DNA from: Allium sativum | Lineage: Eukaryota > Streptophyta > Magnoliopsida > Asparagales > Amaryllidaceae | DNA length: 64,000 nt | Assembly: GCA_030737875.1 (NCBI GenBank) | Contig: CM060911.1 | Location: 108,728,625 to 108,792,624, forward strand | Direction of reading: 5' to 3' | Shown: positions 22,887 through 35,251 of the stretch, piece after piece | Layout of the letters: the number at the start of each line of letters is the position of its first letter | Position numbering within the stretch: position 1 is the first letter of the stretch | The notes under the pieces: generated by a model | The model's database searches: none | The model's input: only the letters and a program-made list of their open reading frames with translations | Told to the model about the DNA's origin: nothing | Translations under genes and position numbers: made by a program

Positions 22887-23008
22887 TTACAATGGCAAAG
22901 TCTGTGCCGTTATAACTTTATAACGACAAAGACTTTGCTGTTATAAAATTACAACGACAAAGACTTTGCCGTTGTATTTTATAACGGCAAAATCTTTGCC
23001 ATTATAAC
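22887..23008. repeat. Cluster of four 31 bp imperfect palindromes
   Basis: Four adjacent units follow the pattern TTATAACGGCAAAG, a central base, CTTTGCCGTTATAA, starting near 22887, 22917, 22948 and 22979. Each is an inverted repeat of itself. A run of C follows (23008-23016). Subterminal palindromes of this type are common in DNA transposons, but I cannot assign a family. Confidence 0.75.
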
Positions 23009-23261
23009 CCCCCCCCTCGTTAGCCCCGTGGATGCTTCCCCCTTCCTGGTTGCTCGGCATGTTCGATCAGTTGCAAAACAAGGGAGAGGATAAGTGAACA
23101 GAACAGATTGTTGGTTATGGTCTTAGAGATTTTTCTGAAACACCCGCATATCTTACCAGGTTTGATCTAAAAGTTTGTCTAGCCAATCTTATACGATATA
23201 TATAGTGGAGATTATAAAAGATTTGGGTAAGGTTTGCACTACACATTTGACAGTACATAGC

Positions 23262-23300
<39 letters not shown>

Positions 23301-26300
23301 CCTCTTTAGTCAACACAGCCGAAATGTTTTGAATACGCTGAGATCTCCAGTGTACTAGTTACATTAGATTTTCACAGACTATATTAAATATGATTTGAAA
23401 ATTCCTTTTCCAGAGTTGCACATAGTTGTGATATTAGATATAATGATTATTATATTTTGTTTACTAAGATTTTGGTTAAGATTTGATGCAGGAACCATAT
23501 AACGATTTGGAAAGATTGCTTACAGAATGCAAGTAATCGGTGAACGATTTACGAATGGAGACGTCCATGAAAACAAATCCTTATAATATTATTATATTAA
23601 TAAAACATTCAAAACTATTAAATTCGAGTTATTAAATTTCAAGACAACATCTAAAACCAATTTCAAATGTTAAATTAAACAATTAAAATCTGGGTCATTA
23701 CACCTTGATTTCTACGTCACTTCTTTCTTTCATTTTCTTTCAATCACTTAAAAAAATTAAAACAAAGTTTTATTTTTATGTTTAGTAGCTTAGGCACTCA
23801 GTCTAACTTCTGTTTTGCATTGTTATTGTTTTAGTAGTAGAGGCATCCAACTTCTGTTCTGTTTAATTTGTTCTGCCACTTCAAACTAGATTTGGTCATT
23901 CTATGCTTGTGCAAATCTCCTTTTTTTTCTCTTCCTTATTTTAGTGGTACTATCTTCTATGAAAAACAGACTTGATGTGCCCAAAAAAAGAAGTAAAACC
24001 CGCAAAACTAACATTGGAAGTAAGAATAGAGAAATTATCGATTGGAATTCATTAATAGACAGTAGCCTTCCAAAACTGAAACCAAACAAATACTCAAAAT
24101 CATAATGGAGCATATTATGAAGTTAGATCTACTTATATACAAATAAGTGACACTATGTAGTGTTCTTTTGGGTGTAATCTTGCTTCTAGTGGGTATTTAA
24201 GTGCATCAAGTTCATTTAAAGGCTGGTCTAACATAGTGACTATGGCTATGTTGTGGGGGTAGCTAGTATTAGATTTTATGGAATTTTAGGGCATCATTTA
24301 GTCAAACTCAGATAAAATTTGAGTTTGAGGAAGGGAGATCTAGCTGTAATGGTCAGATGATGGAGCTCGGTAGCCGCGGTTAGCTATTGGTGGTTGCAAC
24401 CTGATGGGTCGATGCGTGGTTAGGCAAGGTTGCTTTTCAAGCGTGGCAGTAGATGGTGGACTAAAGAAGAACGAAAGGTGGAGCTCGCAATGCCGGAGTG
24501 TTTACCAGGGTTTCCTTGGTGATCGAGTGGCCGGATCATGGTGTTAGGTGCACAAAGAGCATGGTAATGGTGCAAATTAAAAATGAAGGAGGGAGAAGAG
24601 AAGAGGAAGGGATGTGGGTCAGGTTTTCCTATGTAGGTTGGCCCGTTTGTTTTTGGATGAGGAAATCATACGTTATTTTTGTTTAAATTTTATTACAATA
24701 TATGTGTTAACCTATATAATAAATATCTCATCTGTTTCAAATCCTTTTGACTCATAGATTTTTACATCGTGTTCGTATTCACGAGCACAACATCGTAGAG
24801 TAGTTTGCTATTAGAATTGGTGAAGTGGAAATTCAGAGAATTTTAAAATGGATAGATTTTAAATAGTGTAATTTTAATAATAAACCATTAAAATCACACT
24901 TTTTAAATTTGTTTGATTTATTTATGCAAATAAAGTATTGTCAAGTTAATTTGAATAGTGTAGATCTCTACGGACTTCTGTTGAGCAGAATAAAAACTTT
25001 TTCTATGCCTATTAAGTGATAGTTTAAATTGTATGATTAGTTGTTATCAATATGAATTGATGTGGACTTAGCATTTTGACTATTGATTTTTGATTGTTGT
25101 GTGCTAGAAACATTGTAACCTAGCCATATTGTATGTGATATTAACATGTTAACCTATTTATGTGTGGAAAATTAGGGTAACTTATTTAAGTACCGCCGCG
25201 GTCGGTAAGCCTCAATTTGGGCACTATTTTCATTTACTTAAATTCCTAAACAGAGTTGGTTTTAACAGCTAAGTGTACTGTTTAAATTGGTTAAAAAAAG
25301 TAATTATCCAAGATTTTGAGAATTAGTTAAGTATTTTTAAGTGGTTTAAGTTGATTTAATTATTTAAGATTAATTTTATTAATTAAGTGTTAAAGTTACT
25401 AACTATTTATTAATGATGGTTTAAAGCTAAAGAATTGTTTACTAATAATATTTTGATTTACTAATTACTTAATTATGACGTCTTAAGTGTAATATATACA
25501 TAAATACAAATTAAGAAATTAATTATTATTATTTTATGCTTAGTTAATGTTTAATGACTTATTAGACTATAAATTATTATTAAAATTTAATATTTATTAT
25601 TTATTGAAAAAGAGTTTTTGAATATTAATTTAGTTTTAAATAAAAGTTTTAAATTATCATTTAATACATAAATAAAGATTATTATTATTTTAAATAATTT
25701 ATTTAACTATTATTCAATTATTTACTTAAAGATTAAATAAATACTTAATTATTTATTTTAGGATTAATAATTGCTTAATTTTTATTCAATAGCTTTTTTT
25801 AATATTATTGTTATCTTGTTTTAAAGATGAGTTGATTTCATTTTATAAATGATTACTTTAAGTTAATTAATTTGTTAATTAATGAGGTTTTGAAGTTAAT
25901 TAATTATTTTAAATAAGGGATTTAAATTAATTAACTTTTTTAATAATAGGGATTGGACTTGTTAATTACTTCTAAATATCATTTAAAAGTTATTCAAATC
26001 ATTCAATAATGAGGTTTGGACTTAAATGAATCATTTTACTAAATGTATTTAAATAAATAGTTTTTTATTGTTAATTAATTTATTAAATAACAAGGTTCAA
26101 GTTAATTCAATAACTTGAGAATAAGCTTTAAATTTAAAATTAGATTTAGAAATAATTTTAAAGCTAATGAGTCTATGATAAAGGAATTTACTTAAAGAAA
26201 GAAATTAAGCAAATATGTTTTTGGAAAAGAGATATGAGGAAAGATGGTTTTTAGAACTTGTTTTGGAATGAATTTCATATAGAAATTGGTTAACTTAAGT

Positions 26301-26896
26301 TAGACATTTATAACTTAAGATATTAACTTATATTATTTCCAAGATTAGGGGTGACGTCGAGTCAAGATCTAGGAGCAAATAAATACCCTGACTTGGACGA
26401 CTTCATTTTTATTCAAGGGATAGTATTAATTTGAGATTGAGAGCTTATTTTGAAATTTAAATCATTACTTCCACAACTATTTTCTTACTTAAAAAGCCAA
26501 AGTCATTGGAGTTAAATATGATGATTTAAGTTCTAGTAACCCACTAAAGGTGAATTAGAAATGGGACTCAGTTTTAATTGGTAAGGAATATACATACTTA
26601 TAATCTGAAGGCTAAGTGTATGAATGTATTTTTAATTTTCAAAATCTTACATTCATATAGTAATTGCCAGTATATTTAGGACGTGTGCATAATGTTTTCA
26701 AAAGGTTTTCAAGAAAATTTGCATTCATATAGGAGGTACTACTTAGGTATTCCTTGCATTCATATATCTTTATGTTATGATACACTTTTCACAAGTGCAC
26801 AAATGGTTGCAAAATTGGATGTACACGTTATGGTTGGAAACTATGCAAGGAATTGCATAATATTACCCATAATAAATTTTGAGGATGAAATTTCCT
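23009..26896. other. AT-rich intergenic or degenerate retroelement interior
   Basis: I see no coding region. It contains a (TA)n microsatellite (23264-23296), an LTR-like end CTGGGTCATTACA at about 23690-23702, and a less AT-rich patch (24340-24660) with one unsupported 62-codon ORF. From about 25270 to 26180 it is extremely AT-rich, dominated by TTAATTAATTT-like words. The last 300 bp lead into the plus-strand Gypsy polypurine tract, so at least the right part is probably that element's interior. Confidence 0.5.
23264..23296. repeat. (TA)n microsatellite
   Basis: An uninterrupted alternation of A and T of about 33 bp. Confidence 0.95.
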
Positions 26897-26910
26897 AAAA
26901 GATGGGAGAA
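26897..26910 (+). promoter_or_regulatory. Polypurine tract of plus-strand Gypsy element
   Basis: AAAAGATGGGAGAA lies directly before TGTAACACCCCGC, the LTR start. A weak stem-loop (26874-26893) precedes it, at the same place as in the other Gypsy-type elements here. Confidence 0.75.
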
Positions 26911-27610
26911 TGTAACACCCCGCATCTTTATACAATCAAATAATTGAAAATTTACAAATAGTGAAAAATAGATATTATGAAATAATTAATTTATGGAAGT
27001 TGCGCCATTGCGTCCATGCCAATTTTCTAGTAAAGTTTGTATAAATTGAAGCTAATATGAAGTATTTACAAATATAATTTGAAATTCAAATGTTGAGCCT
27101 ATGTATGCAATGAAAATGAATTAAATAAAATGACATTCATGAGAAATAAATAAATTATATTGAAAAAAAATCATATATAACCAATTAATAGGAATAACGG
27201 TTGTTGTTAAAAAGGAAAAATTATTTTAATGCATGCAATTAAGATAGAATTCAAATACATGTAAATGTATAATTAAAAAGTGTTGTTATTCTTTATTGTA
27301 CTCCACTAAAATAATAATTTGGTGTGATTAATTCACACTAAAAGATATTATATGTATATATGGTATGACAAATCAATAGAAAAAATTGTACAATTAAATA
27401 ATCAACATTAATAAGAAAGAATCTGACAATTGTATATTTGACATAATTAAGATTATGCACAGTAAATTTGGTTGTTAGATGGCAAATCTGACAATTCCAT
27501 ATTATTTGTAAGAAATCATCTTTCAGATATATAATGGAATAAATATAGAAATTGTTGGGAATGAAAGTGGAACATAACCCGATTGTATCTGAATTTACTG
27601 TAACTATATA

Positions 27611-28718
27611 AAAAGAGGAAAATAACTTAAAAATAGGAATCCACATATATCTATAAATTGAAAGGTTAGGAATAGCTTGTGTTGATTGGTTAGAGAAAAT
27701 GATAAATATATTTGCATAGTTTGGTAAATAAAGGAGAATAGGGAAACATGATTGAATATATGAAAATAAGAAAGGGTAGGTATTAGTACGAAATAGGGAA
27801 CTCGCTGTATTGCGCACTAATTTAATACACCAAAAACAATAAAACAAGGCATCTTGCAATCATGAGTTCCTATTATAGTAATTACTCGAAATTATGGAAA
27901 TAAATTTTTGCATAGTTTTGGTAACCAATCAATTGGGAATAGGTGTAACCTCCAAAAGGAATAAATTGTTAAGTTATGAAAACAAGTGATAACATAACCG
28001 AAAGAGGTTATGAAAAGAAAAAATATTATGGAAGGCTTATTGTAAATTTATAACTATAATATAACAAGCATAGTTCAGTGCAATAAAACGCAAGAGAGAT
28101 AATAACATAAAGATTATAATTTGGAACGTGAAAAGAATGGAACAAAGCTTATTATAAATAAATAGGAAATTGGAGATTAAGTTTAGTATGTCTAAAGGTA
28201 TTCTATAGTGGTTTTATTGTAATTTTGTAAAAAGAGGAAAATAACTTAAAATAGGAATCCACATATATCTATAAATTGAAAGGTTAGGAATAGCTTGTGT
28301 TGATTGGTTAGAGAAAAAGATAAATATATTTACATAGTTTGGTAAATAAAGGAGAATTGGAAACATGATTGAATATATGAAAATAAGAAAGGGTAGGGAT
28401 TAGTACGAAATAGGGATCTCACTATATTGCGCACTAATTTAGTACACCAAAAACAATAAAATGAGGCATCTTGCAATCATGAGTTCCTATTATAGTAATT
28501 ACCCGAAATTATGGAAATAAATTTTTGCACAGTTTTGGTTACCAATCAATTGGGAATAGGTGTAACCTCCAAAAGGAATAAATTGTAAAATTATGAAAAC
28601 AAGTGATGACATAACTAAAAGAGGTTATGAAAAGAAAAAATATTATGGAAGGCTTATTGTAAATTTATAACTATAATATAATAAGCATAGTTTAGTGGCA
28701 ATAAAACGCAAGAGAGAT
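27611..28718. repeat. 619 bp tandem duplication inside the LTR
   Basis: AAAAGAGGAAAATAACTT starts at 27611 and again at 28230; the two copies align along their whole length with small differences. The second copy is interrupted at 28718 by element B and resumes at 40376 to about 40495. The first copy therefore shows the uninterrupted target: GCAAGAGAGATAATAACATA at 28091-28110. Confidence 0.9.
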
Positions 28719-29447
28719 TGTGACGACCCCAAACCTCGTACTGACGGTGGCAAGGGTAATCTTTGGAATATAACACATAAATAGATAATAGCAGAACAAA
28801 AATAAATAAATACATCAGATAATGCACAATAGAATATACTGGATAAACGTAATCATCAGAGTTACACAGTATACAGGATCATACTTAGTACAAATACAGT
28901 TCAGCTATACATAAATGTCTACAGCGGAAATAAACATAATGTACAATAGGAGCTGAACAGCATAAAAAGAGATAAATGATTGAATCCATCTTCAGCTCCA
29001 GCTATCCGGATAAAGCCTGCTAAACCTGAATACAAGGCTGCCCGTGTAGAAAAAGGGGCACCCGAGTTTGAAAGTGAAATAAACTACGAGTCAGTCATGG
29101 GACTGGTATGAGAAATCTACTCAACACATTTGAAATATGGAAAATCACAGGACCACGCCACTTTCGTGGAACGGGTTTACTCCATTGGATTGCCAGTGCT
29201 TTAAAAACAAGTATTTCTTTTAAACATCGCAATGCTTTTTATAAAAATGAAGTCATTATAAGACTCAGTTCCCATCACACAATGCAACGCAAACCGGAGG
29301 ATAGAGTTTTTAACTTATAGTGGCCAAGATATGCTTGATACGAATAAAACAAAAGCATTTGATATTATTACTAGTGTTTATATGTTTCAAAAACAATTTC
29401 AAATCATAACAATCAATCGTAGACGGCATGGGTACCATATATCATGT

Positions 29448-29488
<41 letters not shown>

Positions 29489-31041
29489 ATCAAAACCGCA
29501 CAGTCACGTATTTGGAAATTGGATTTCCGTCATGAGCCAAGGCAAAAGATAGTCCTTACCGACTTCGAGACGCTCTAGCCCGCCCCTAAGGAACAGCCGC
29601 AACTGCCCCTTGGATCGTCAGGGTCGGTCCATCGATGTGGATTATTATGCCTGAACACTGCGTTTCCCCGCCCTATGGGGCGTAAATGAGCCAACGAATG
29701 GCTCCTTCGGCTTCTCATAGTCACTGGTATATCCGAGGCGCCTCGCAATAGAAACAACCACATAAGTAAAATGTCAGGCTGGGTAAAAACACCGACACAA
29801 CTCCTAGCTAGAAAGAAACGCAGGCCCTCCCTGATGTCCTCTCCCGTTTCTGGTTCATACCGGGGTGTGAGGCTCGCGATTTCACGTTATACACAAAGCT
29901 ACGCCACACAAGCGGTGCTTTGATCATCACCACAAGACTTTGCTTTTCAACAGAAGCCTTTATCACTGCATCTTAGCATGCCACACAGGCAATTCACACC
30001 GTGCAACTGATGGCTATCAATCACACAGAATAAATTCTAATGTCAGACACACTGTCCATTTGCAAGTCCGTTCTGGGTCTGAACGAAACCGGAGGCACTA
30101 TATACCTCGCAAACCCATCGCTCACCACGTACGTCTGGACGATCACCACTCATTATCCATATTTCGGGATGCCTCCCAATCAGGACCTCGGTTACCATCC
30201 AAACGAGGTGAAGATCTCCGGTCTTCGACCACCGTCTTCATCTTCGATTTCTTATCGTCGATTCAGTTATTCAGAATGGGATAAACCCGGTCTTTCTGAG
30301 CAACTCGCGTATATAATAAACAAGTGCAACACTAACATACATACGCATCATTTCAATTCATTAGTCACTAACTGTCAATCAGTAAGAGAACGATTTCCCA
30401 AATATTAACCCCGAAGGCCGAAACCAACATCAGATCAACACCCAGGAAACCATTCGACTTAGCCAACCTTCAGTTAGTTTCTAAATTTCACATCCATATC
30501 GTTTATAATATTTTATAATGATTTATCGCTATTTTTATTTATTTTAAAATAGCCAATTTATTCAAAACGACGCTTCGGGCCATAATGCGGTCGTGGCGCT
30601 ATTTTTCTTCAGATTTGATTTACACATATCTGAAAATCTAACCGTTGGTTCTTCACAAAATTTACATCATTAGAAAGATCTTTTCAAAACAAATCCAACG
30701 GTTCCAGTTTCGGGAAATTCCGACGGTCGGATCTCCCGGTATAATCGTTTGAAGTTTCGATTTCGAAATACGAACTGCAGCGTCGTTATTCAATTATATA
30801 TAATTATATTTATATATATATAATCGATTCTGGCGCTGTTTTTCTTTAGATTTGAATTAAACATTCCAGACAATCCAACCGCTGGATTTTTACAAAGTTG
30901 GTGCCGTTGGAAAGATATTTCCAAAGCGAACCCAACGGTTGCGGTTTCGGGAAAATCCGATGGTCGGATCTCCCGCACTAATCGTTTGAAATCACGGTTT
31001 CAAAATACGAACTGCAGCTTCGTTATTCGATATATTTTAAT

Positions 31042-31072
<31 letters not shown>

Positions 31073-33926
31073 CGATTCTTCGATTTCAAAACTATATGAA
31101 TTTCATACATTTGATAAAAATGATGTTTTTATCTAACTGTCTTCTATTTCTACACTTCGCTATTTTTAACAATTCATGTATATAATAAAAATGTGATTTT
31201 TAATGTAAAACAATTCATTTCAAAACGAGATTATTTTATATATTTCATATTGATGATAAAAATAAGATTTTTATTATAAAACAATTTATTTCAAAACGAG
31301 ATTATTTTATATAGTTCATATTGATGATAAAAATAAGATTTTCATTATAAAACAATTTATTTCAAAATACGAATACCATTCAACACATGAATTTCTATTC
31401 AACGAATGAATATCGATTCAACACATGAAGGTTTTCTATAGTTTGTATATATAGATAAAAAGGTGAATTTTATATTTAAAACACGAATACCATTCAACAC
31501 ATGAATTTCCATTCAACGAATGAATATCGATTCAACACATGAAGGTTTTCTATAGTTTGTATATATAGATAAAGAGGTGATTTTTATATTTAAAACATGA
31601 ATACCATTCAACACATGAATTTCTGTTCAACGAATGAATATCGATTCAACACATGAAGGTTTTCTATAGTTTGTATATAAAGATAAAAAGGTGATTTTTA
31701 TATTTAAAACACGAATACCATTCAACACATGAATTTCTATTCAACGAATGAATATCGATTCAACACATGAAGGTTTTCTATAGTTTGTATATATAGATAA
31801 AAAGGTGATTTTTATATTTAAAACACGAATACCATTCAAGACATGAATTTCAATTCAACGAATGAATTTCTATTCAACACATGAAGGTTTTCTATTCAAC
31901 GAATAAATATAGTTTCAACAAATGAAAATAATTCTAACACATGAATATTATTCAAAATTTCGGCAACATAACGGCAGGGTAGTTAAACCGGGACCGTCCC
32001 TAGTACAGCTCCTCGCTCTACCTTAAAACCTCGCGGTTTTTGACAATGGGGATTCATGCATCTAGTTCGCACGCAGGCGGCATGTATATTTTTTTTCCAT
32101 TTCCACAAACTAATCGTATGTGGTTTCAACCAAATATTTTTCAACCACAAACGGGTATTTTTCAACCACAATCAATCAATATCAACCACAAACAATTCCA
32201 ATCAACCATTCGCTATCAATCAGTTATCACACCAATCACAACCAATAAATATCGTCCATGGTTTGTGGACGAGGGCGTGTATATATATATAGCATTTCAC
32301 TTCTATTTCAACACATATATAATTTTTACAACGCATATATAACTTATACATCGAACGTACAACTTATACAACACTTATACAAGAGGTGTACACCGCTTAT
32401 ATAACCCATACATCGACTATATAATCTATACATCGTCGTTTTCCATATCGTTTATAAATTAGAAATCTCACATTGGGTTCCACTCCAGCAAAAATAGCAG
32501 AATGCTCAGAAAAATATGCGGTCTCTTCTAAAATGTAGAAGACGTCCTCACGGTCACTATTTTTCCTGTTTCATCGAATTTCATCAAGAAACGAAAAAGA
32601 TACGATTTTTCAAATTTTTCAACGGTTTAAAGGTGTTAAAACAGTTTAAATTAAACAAAGCCGTTACCTCTATTCGATGATCAAAACTAGGTTTTAGGTT
32701 TTCTCCCAATCCGTAGCCCTTGATCCAGATTGAAGTACACCACGTCGAGGGGGCTGGAGAGTCGCGCCTACGCCTGGGGATCCGGATCTGATCGACGGCG
32801 AGATGGTGCTCTGGCGGCGCTTCAAAGAGGCGAACTTCGTGGCGCCCAATCTCCCAAAATACTGAGCGATAAATTATAATCCCTATATGGATTTGAAGAT
32901 CTCGAGACGATCTACAAAAACTTCAACTGGGGCATGGGTTTTTATTGCGTGTAGGAGGAGGAATCGAAGGGGGAAGTTTCGAACGATTTCTGCCATATAT
33001 CGTTTTAATCGGGGAGAGAGAAACAAGAGTTTTTCTTCTTCTTTTTTTATAAAAAAAAATCTGATTGGCCAGGAGGTTTTTAAAAAGGGGTTTTCTGACG
33101 CGACCTCCAATCCAAACCCAACGACTGTTGTCCCTAGCGTTTTACCCCCATTCCGAACACAATGGGATATGTTTCGTAGGCCCATTCGACTATTTCAGTC
33201 AGTTTTCCATCAAATTAAAATATAAAACATTCAATATTCGATTTGAACGTACATTTCAATTTGCCGGGGCCACAAACTGATTCAAAAAATTCCAGAAAAA
33301 TAAATCTAGCTATGTTTTGACGATACGGTCCCAACAAAACTAGTTTCGTCGAATTCTGAGACCGTTTGAAAAATGGCCCATTTCTGGTCGATCCAATTTA
33401 ACTATAATTGACCGAAACACGTTTTCCTTTACCACGCTCACATACTAGCTTCAAAAATTATGAAATTTGAAACCTAGCAATAACTTCACATCCCGGATCC
33501 AACAAAAGAGGTTTCGTCAAATTCCGAGGTCGTTTGCTAAATGGCCAATTTCACGGGCTATATAAATTCCATAGCGACCTTTCTGAAAATTCATTTGGCC
33601 ATAACTTTTGCTTTCCGCTATGAAACTTCGATTTTTCAGATTCGTTAGAAAGGTATTCACTAATAGATTTAAATATTTTTGGTTCCACTCAAATCCATTT
33701 TGTTTAGCACCCGGTACATTCAGACAAAGTTTGAATTCAATTTTCTGAAACTGCAGCGCCATTTTAGGCCTTGTTTATAATTCAAAGTAATTATATTTAT
33801 TTTCAATTTCGATTCAAACTTACTTTTCATCAATATTATTTAAAATATTTATTTTAAATATTTAAAATCCACTATTTTAGCTAATTTAAAAATTTTAAAA
33901 TTGTTCAGATTTTCCGGGTCATTACA
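28719..33926 (-). repeat. Element B, 3' LTR
   Basis: Runs from TGTGACGACCCC to GGGTCATTACA and is followed by the PPT complement. It contains a (TA)n stretch (29453-29481), a doubled structured module (30635-30745 and 30871-30978), tandem arrays (31180-31870), and the leader/TATA region (32666-33055). Confidence 0.9.
31368..31870. repeat. Tandem array of about 114 bp units, element B 3' LTR
   Basis: ATACCATTCAACACATGAAT, then CAACGAATGAATATCGATTC, AAGGTTTTCTATAGTTTG and GATAAAAAGGTGATTTTTAT recur four to five times. Each unit includes a hairpin-type segment ATAAAAA..TTTTTAT. The same array lies at about 37830-38330 in the other LTR. Confidence 0.88.
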
Positions 33927-35251
33927 ATCTCCCCCACTTAAAACTTTTCGTCCCCGAAAAGGAACAAAGTCGAAAGTGGTTTGATTAATCCACTCTACGT
34001 TCAATCTGGCTTCCAGTCTCTAACTTTTCAGTTTCTGAGAATTTTCAAATTCTTCAAAATATTGGCTAATACCCGGAATTTTCGAAAAATTTCGCCATAA
34101 CCTCATTTGTACGGGGAGAGGTTTGGAAATTTATTGGGCCGTATTAGGTACCCAATAAATCCTAATAAGCATACACATATTTATAGTGATATATTCTGGT
34201 GTTTACAAGGGAGCGTGTATAGATAATAACTCCAGAGAATAAATTCTCATCACCCTGTCAAAGCCTGAGGGAGTGTGTATTTTGATTGCTCCAGAGGATA
34301 AATCCTCGTCACCTCGTCCCATGTGGGAAATAAATAGTCCATGTTCCGTATCTAATAACTAGAGAGACGTGATTATTGTCAACTCCAGACCCGTGTGGGT
34401 TTTTATTAATCTGGCAATTTTATCGTTACAATTTAAATAGTCCATATCAGTCATCAGTTCAACCTATAAAATATAGTCATTACCATATAAGCCTCTCGCT
34501 CGTATGGTAAATCTTCCACCTCGTCACACAAGCTCCAAATGCTTATGTGGTATATGATGAAGTATGCCTATCTTCCAGAAGTATGCCATGTAATGTAGTT
34601 CAAAATTAATTGTTACTATCCTATGGCGACGTTTATGATTACACACATAATAACCAGCACTCCGCATCCAGTGGCATTCATAGGAGTTGATATAATAATA
34701 TTTCGCATCCAACTCATTAAGGTTTACCTATTTGTCGGGCATGCAAATAAAATCTTTACTCAACAGCTATCCAATTACCTGTTCAAACATATATAATGCA
34801 CATGTATATATTTCTATCTATTTTTAAATCATTTCAATGTGTGATTTATCGAATAAATCCTACCATTCATTCTCTTATTAATTTAGTTAACTATCGTTTT
34901 AATAATTTAATTAATCAAATTCTACAATCACACAACACAAACAGCAATCAATTTGTTTTTAACTTTTCAAATATATATCTTTTATATATTCAAAAATTAT
35001 ATTTCTAAAACCAGACTATATATATAATCACAAATACGTTATTTAAAAACATATTACGCTCGACTCGTTCTGAGGCCCTTCTGACCCCATCTCTAACGAG
35101 TTGTTCTGATTCTGTTGTACTCATACTAAGATATTGATGATCCTATCTGTACTGAGTTACTCGTCCTAGAACACTACTGGTTCTATCTCTGACGAGTTTG
35201 TTAATATGTTATATTCCAGAACTAAGCTTAAACAGAGCTCTGATACCAAGT
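33927..35251 (-). other. Element B interior: non-coding, PPT to PBS
   Basis: 1325 bp with no credible ORF. The PPT complement ATCTCCCCCACTTAAAA is at 33927-33943 and a stem-loop at 33944-33961. The PBS complement GCTCTGATACCA is at 35237-35248, with 3 nt before the LTR. Small duplicated motifs TCCAGAGAATAAATTCTC and TCCAGAGGATAAATCCTC occur near 34230 and 34290. The region 35060-35205 repeats TCTCTAACGAGT-like words. Confidence 0.8.

Larger units (their letters stand above)
15727..23008. mobile_element. Decayed PIF/Harbinger-type block (limits uncertain)
   Basis: The block holds a SANT/Myb-like ORF1 pseudogene on the plus strand and a DDE transposase pseudogene on the minus strand, the two proteins that PIF/Harbinger elements require. 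Between them lie two GRF zinc-finger pseudogenes, an LTR fragment and a 186 bp tandem array. I could not find a convincing pair of terminal inverted repeats with a TTA/TAA target duplication. GGGCAACTCCAGTGG at 17590, preceded by TTA, resembles a Harbinger terminus but has no clear partner. The stated limits simply enclose the related sequences, and the block may be more than one element. Confidence 0.45.

Noticed and set aside
17590..23035. Complete Harbinger element bounded by GGGCAACTCCAGTGG and CCCCGTGGATGCTTCCCCC
   Set aside because: The two ends are only loosely similar in inverted orientation, no matching 3 bp target duplication is seen at the right end, and ORF1 would lie outside.
27338..27859. 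173-codon minus-strand ORF
   Set aside because: It is AT-rich LTR sequence within the tandem duplication. The second copy of the unit does not keep the frame, and the peptide is low-complexity hydrophobic.
29940..30408. 114- and 122-codon ORFs in element B LTRs
   Set aside because: They are found at equivalent places in both LTRs (also 36445-36913), but they overlap each other, lie antisense to the element and match no protein family I know.
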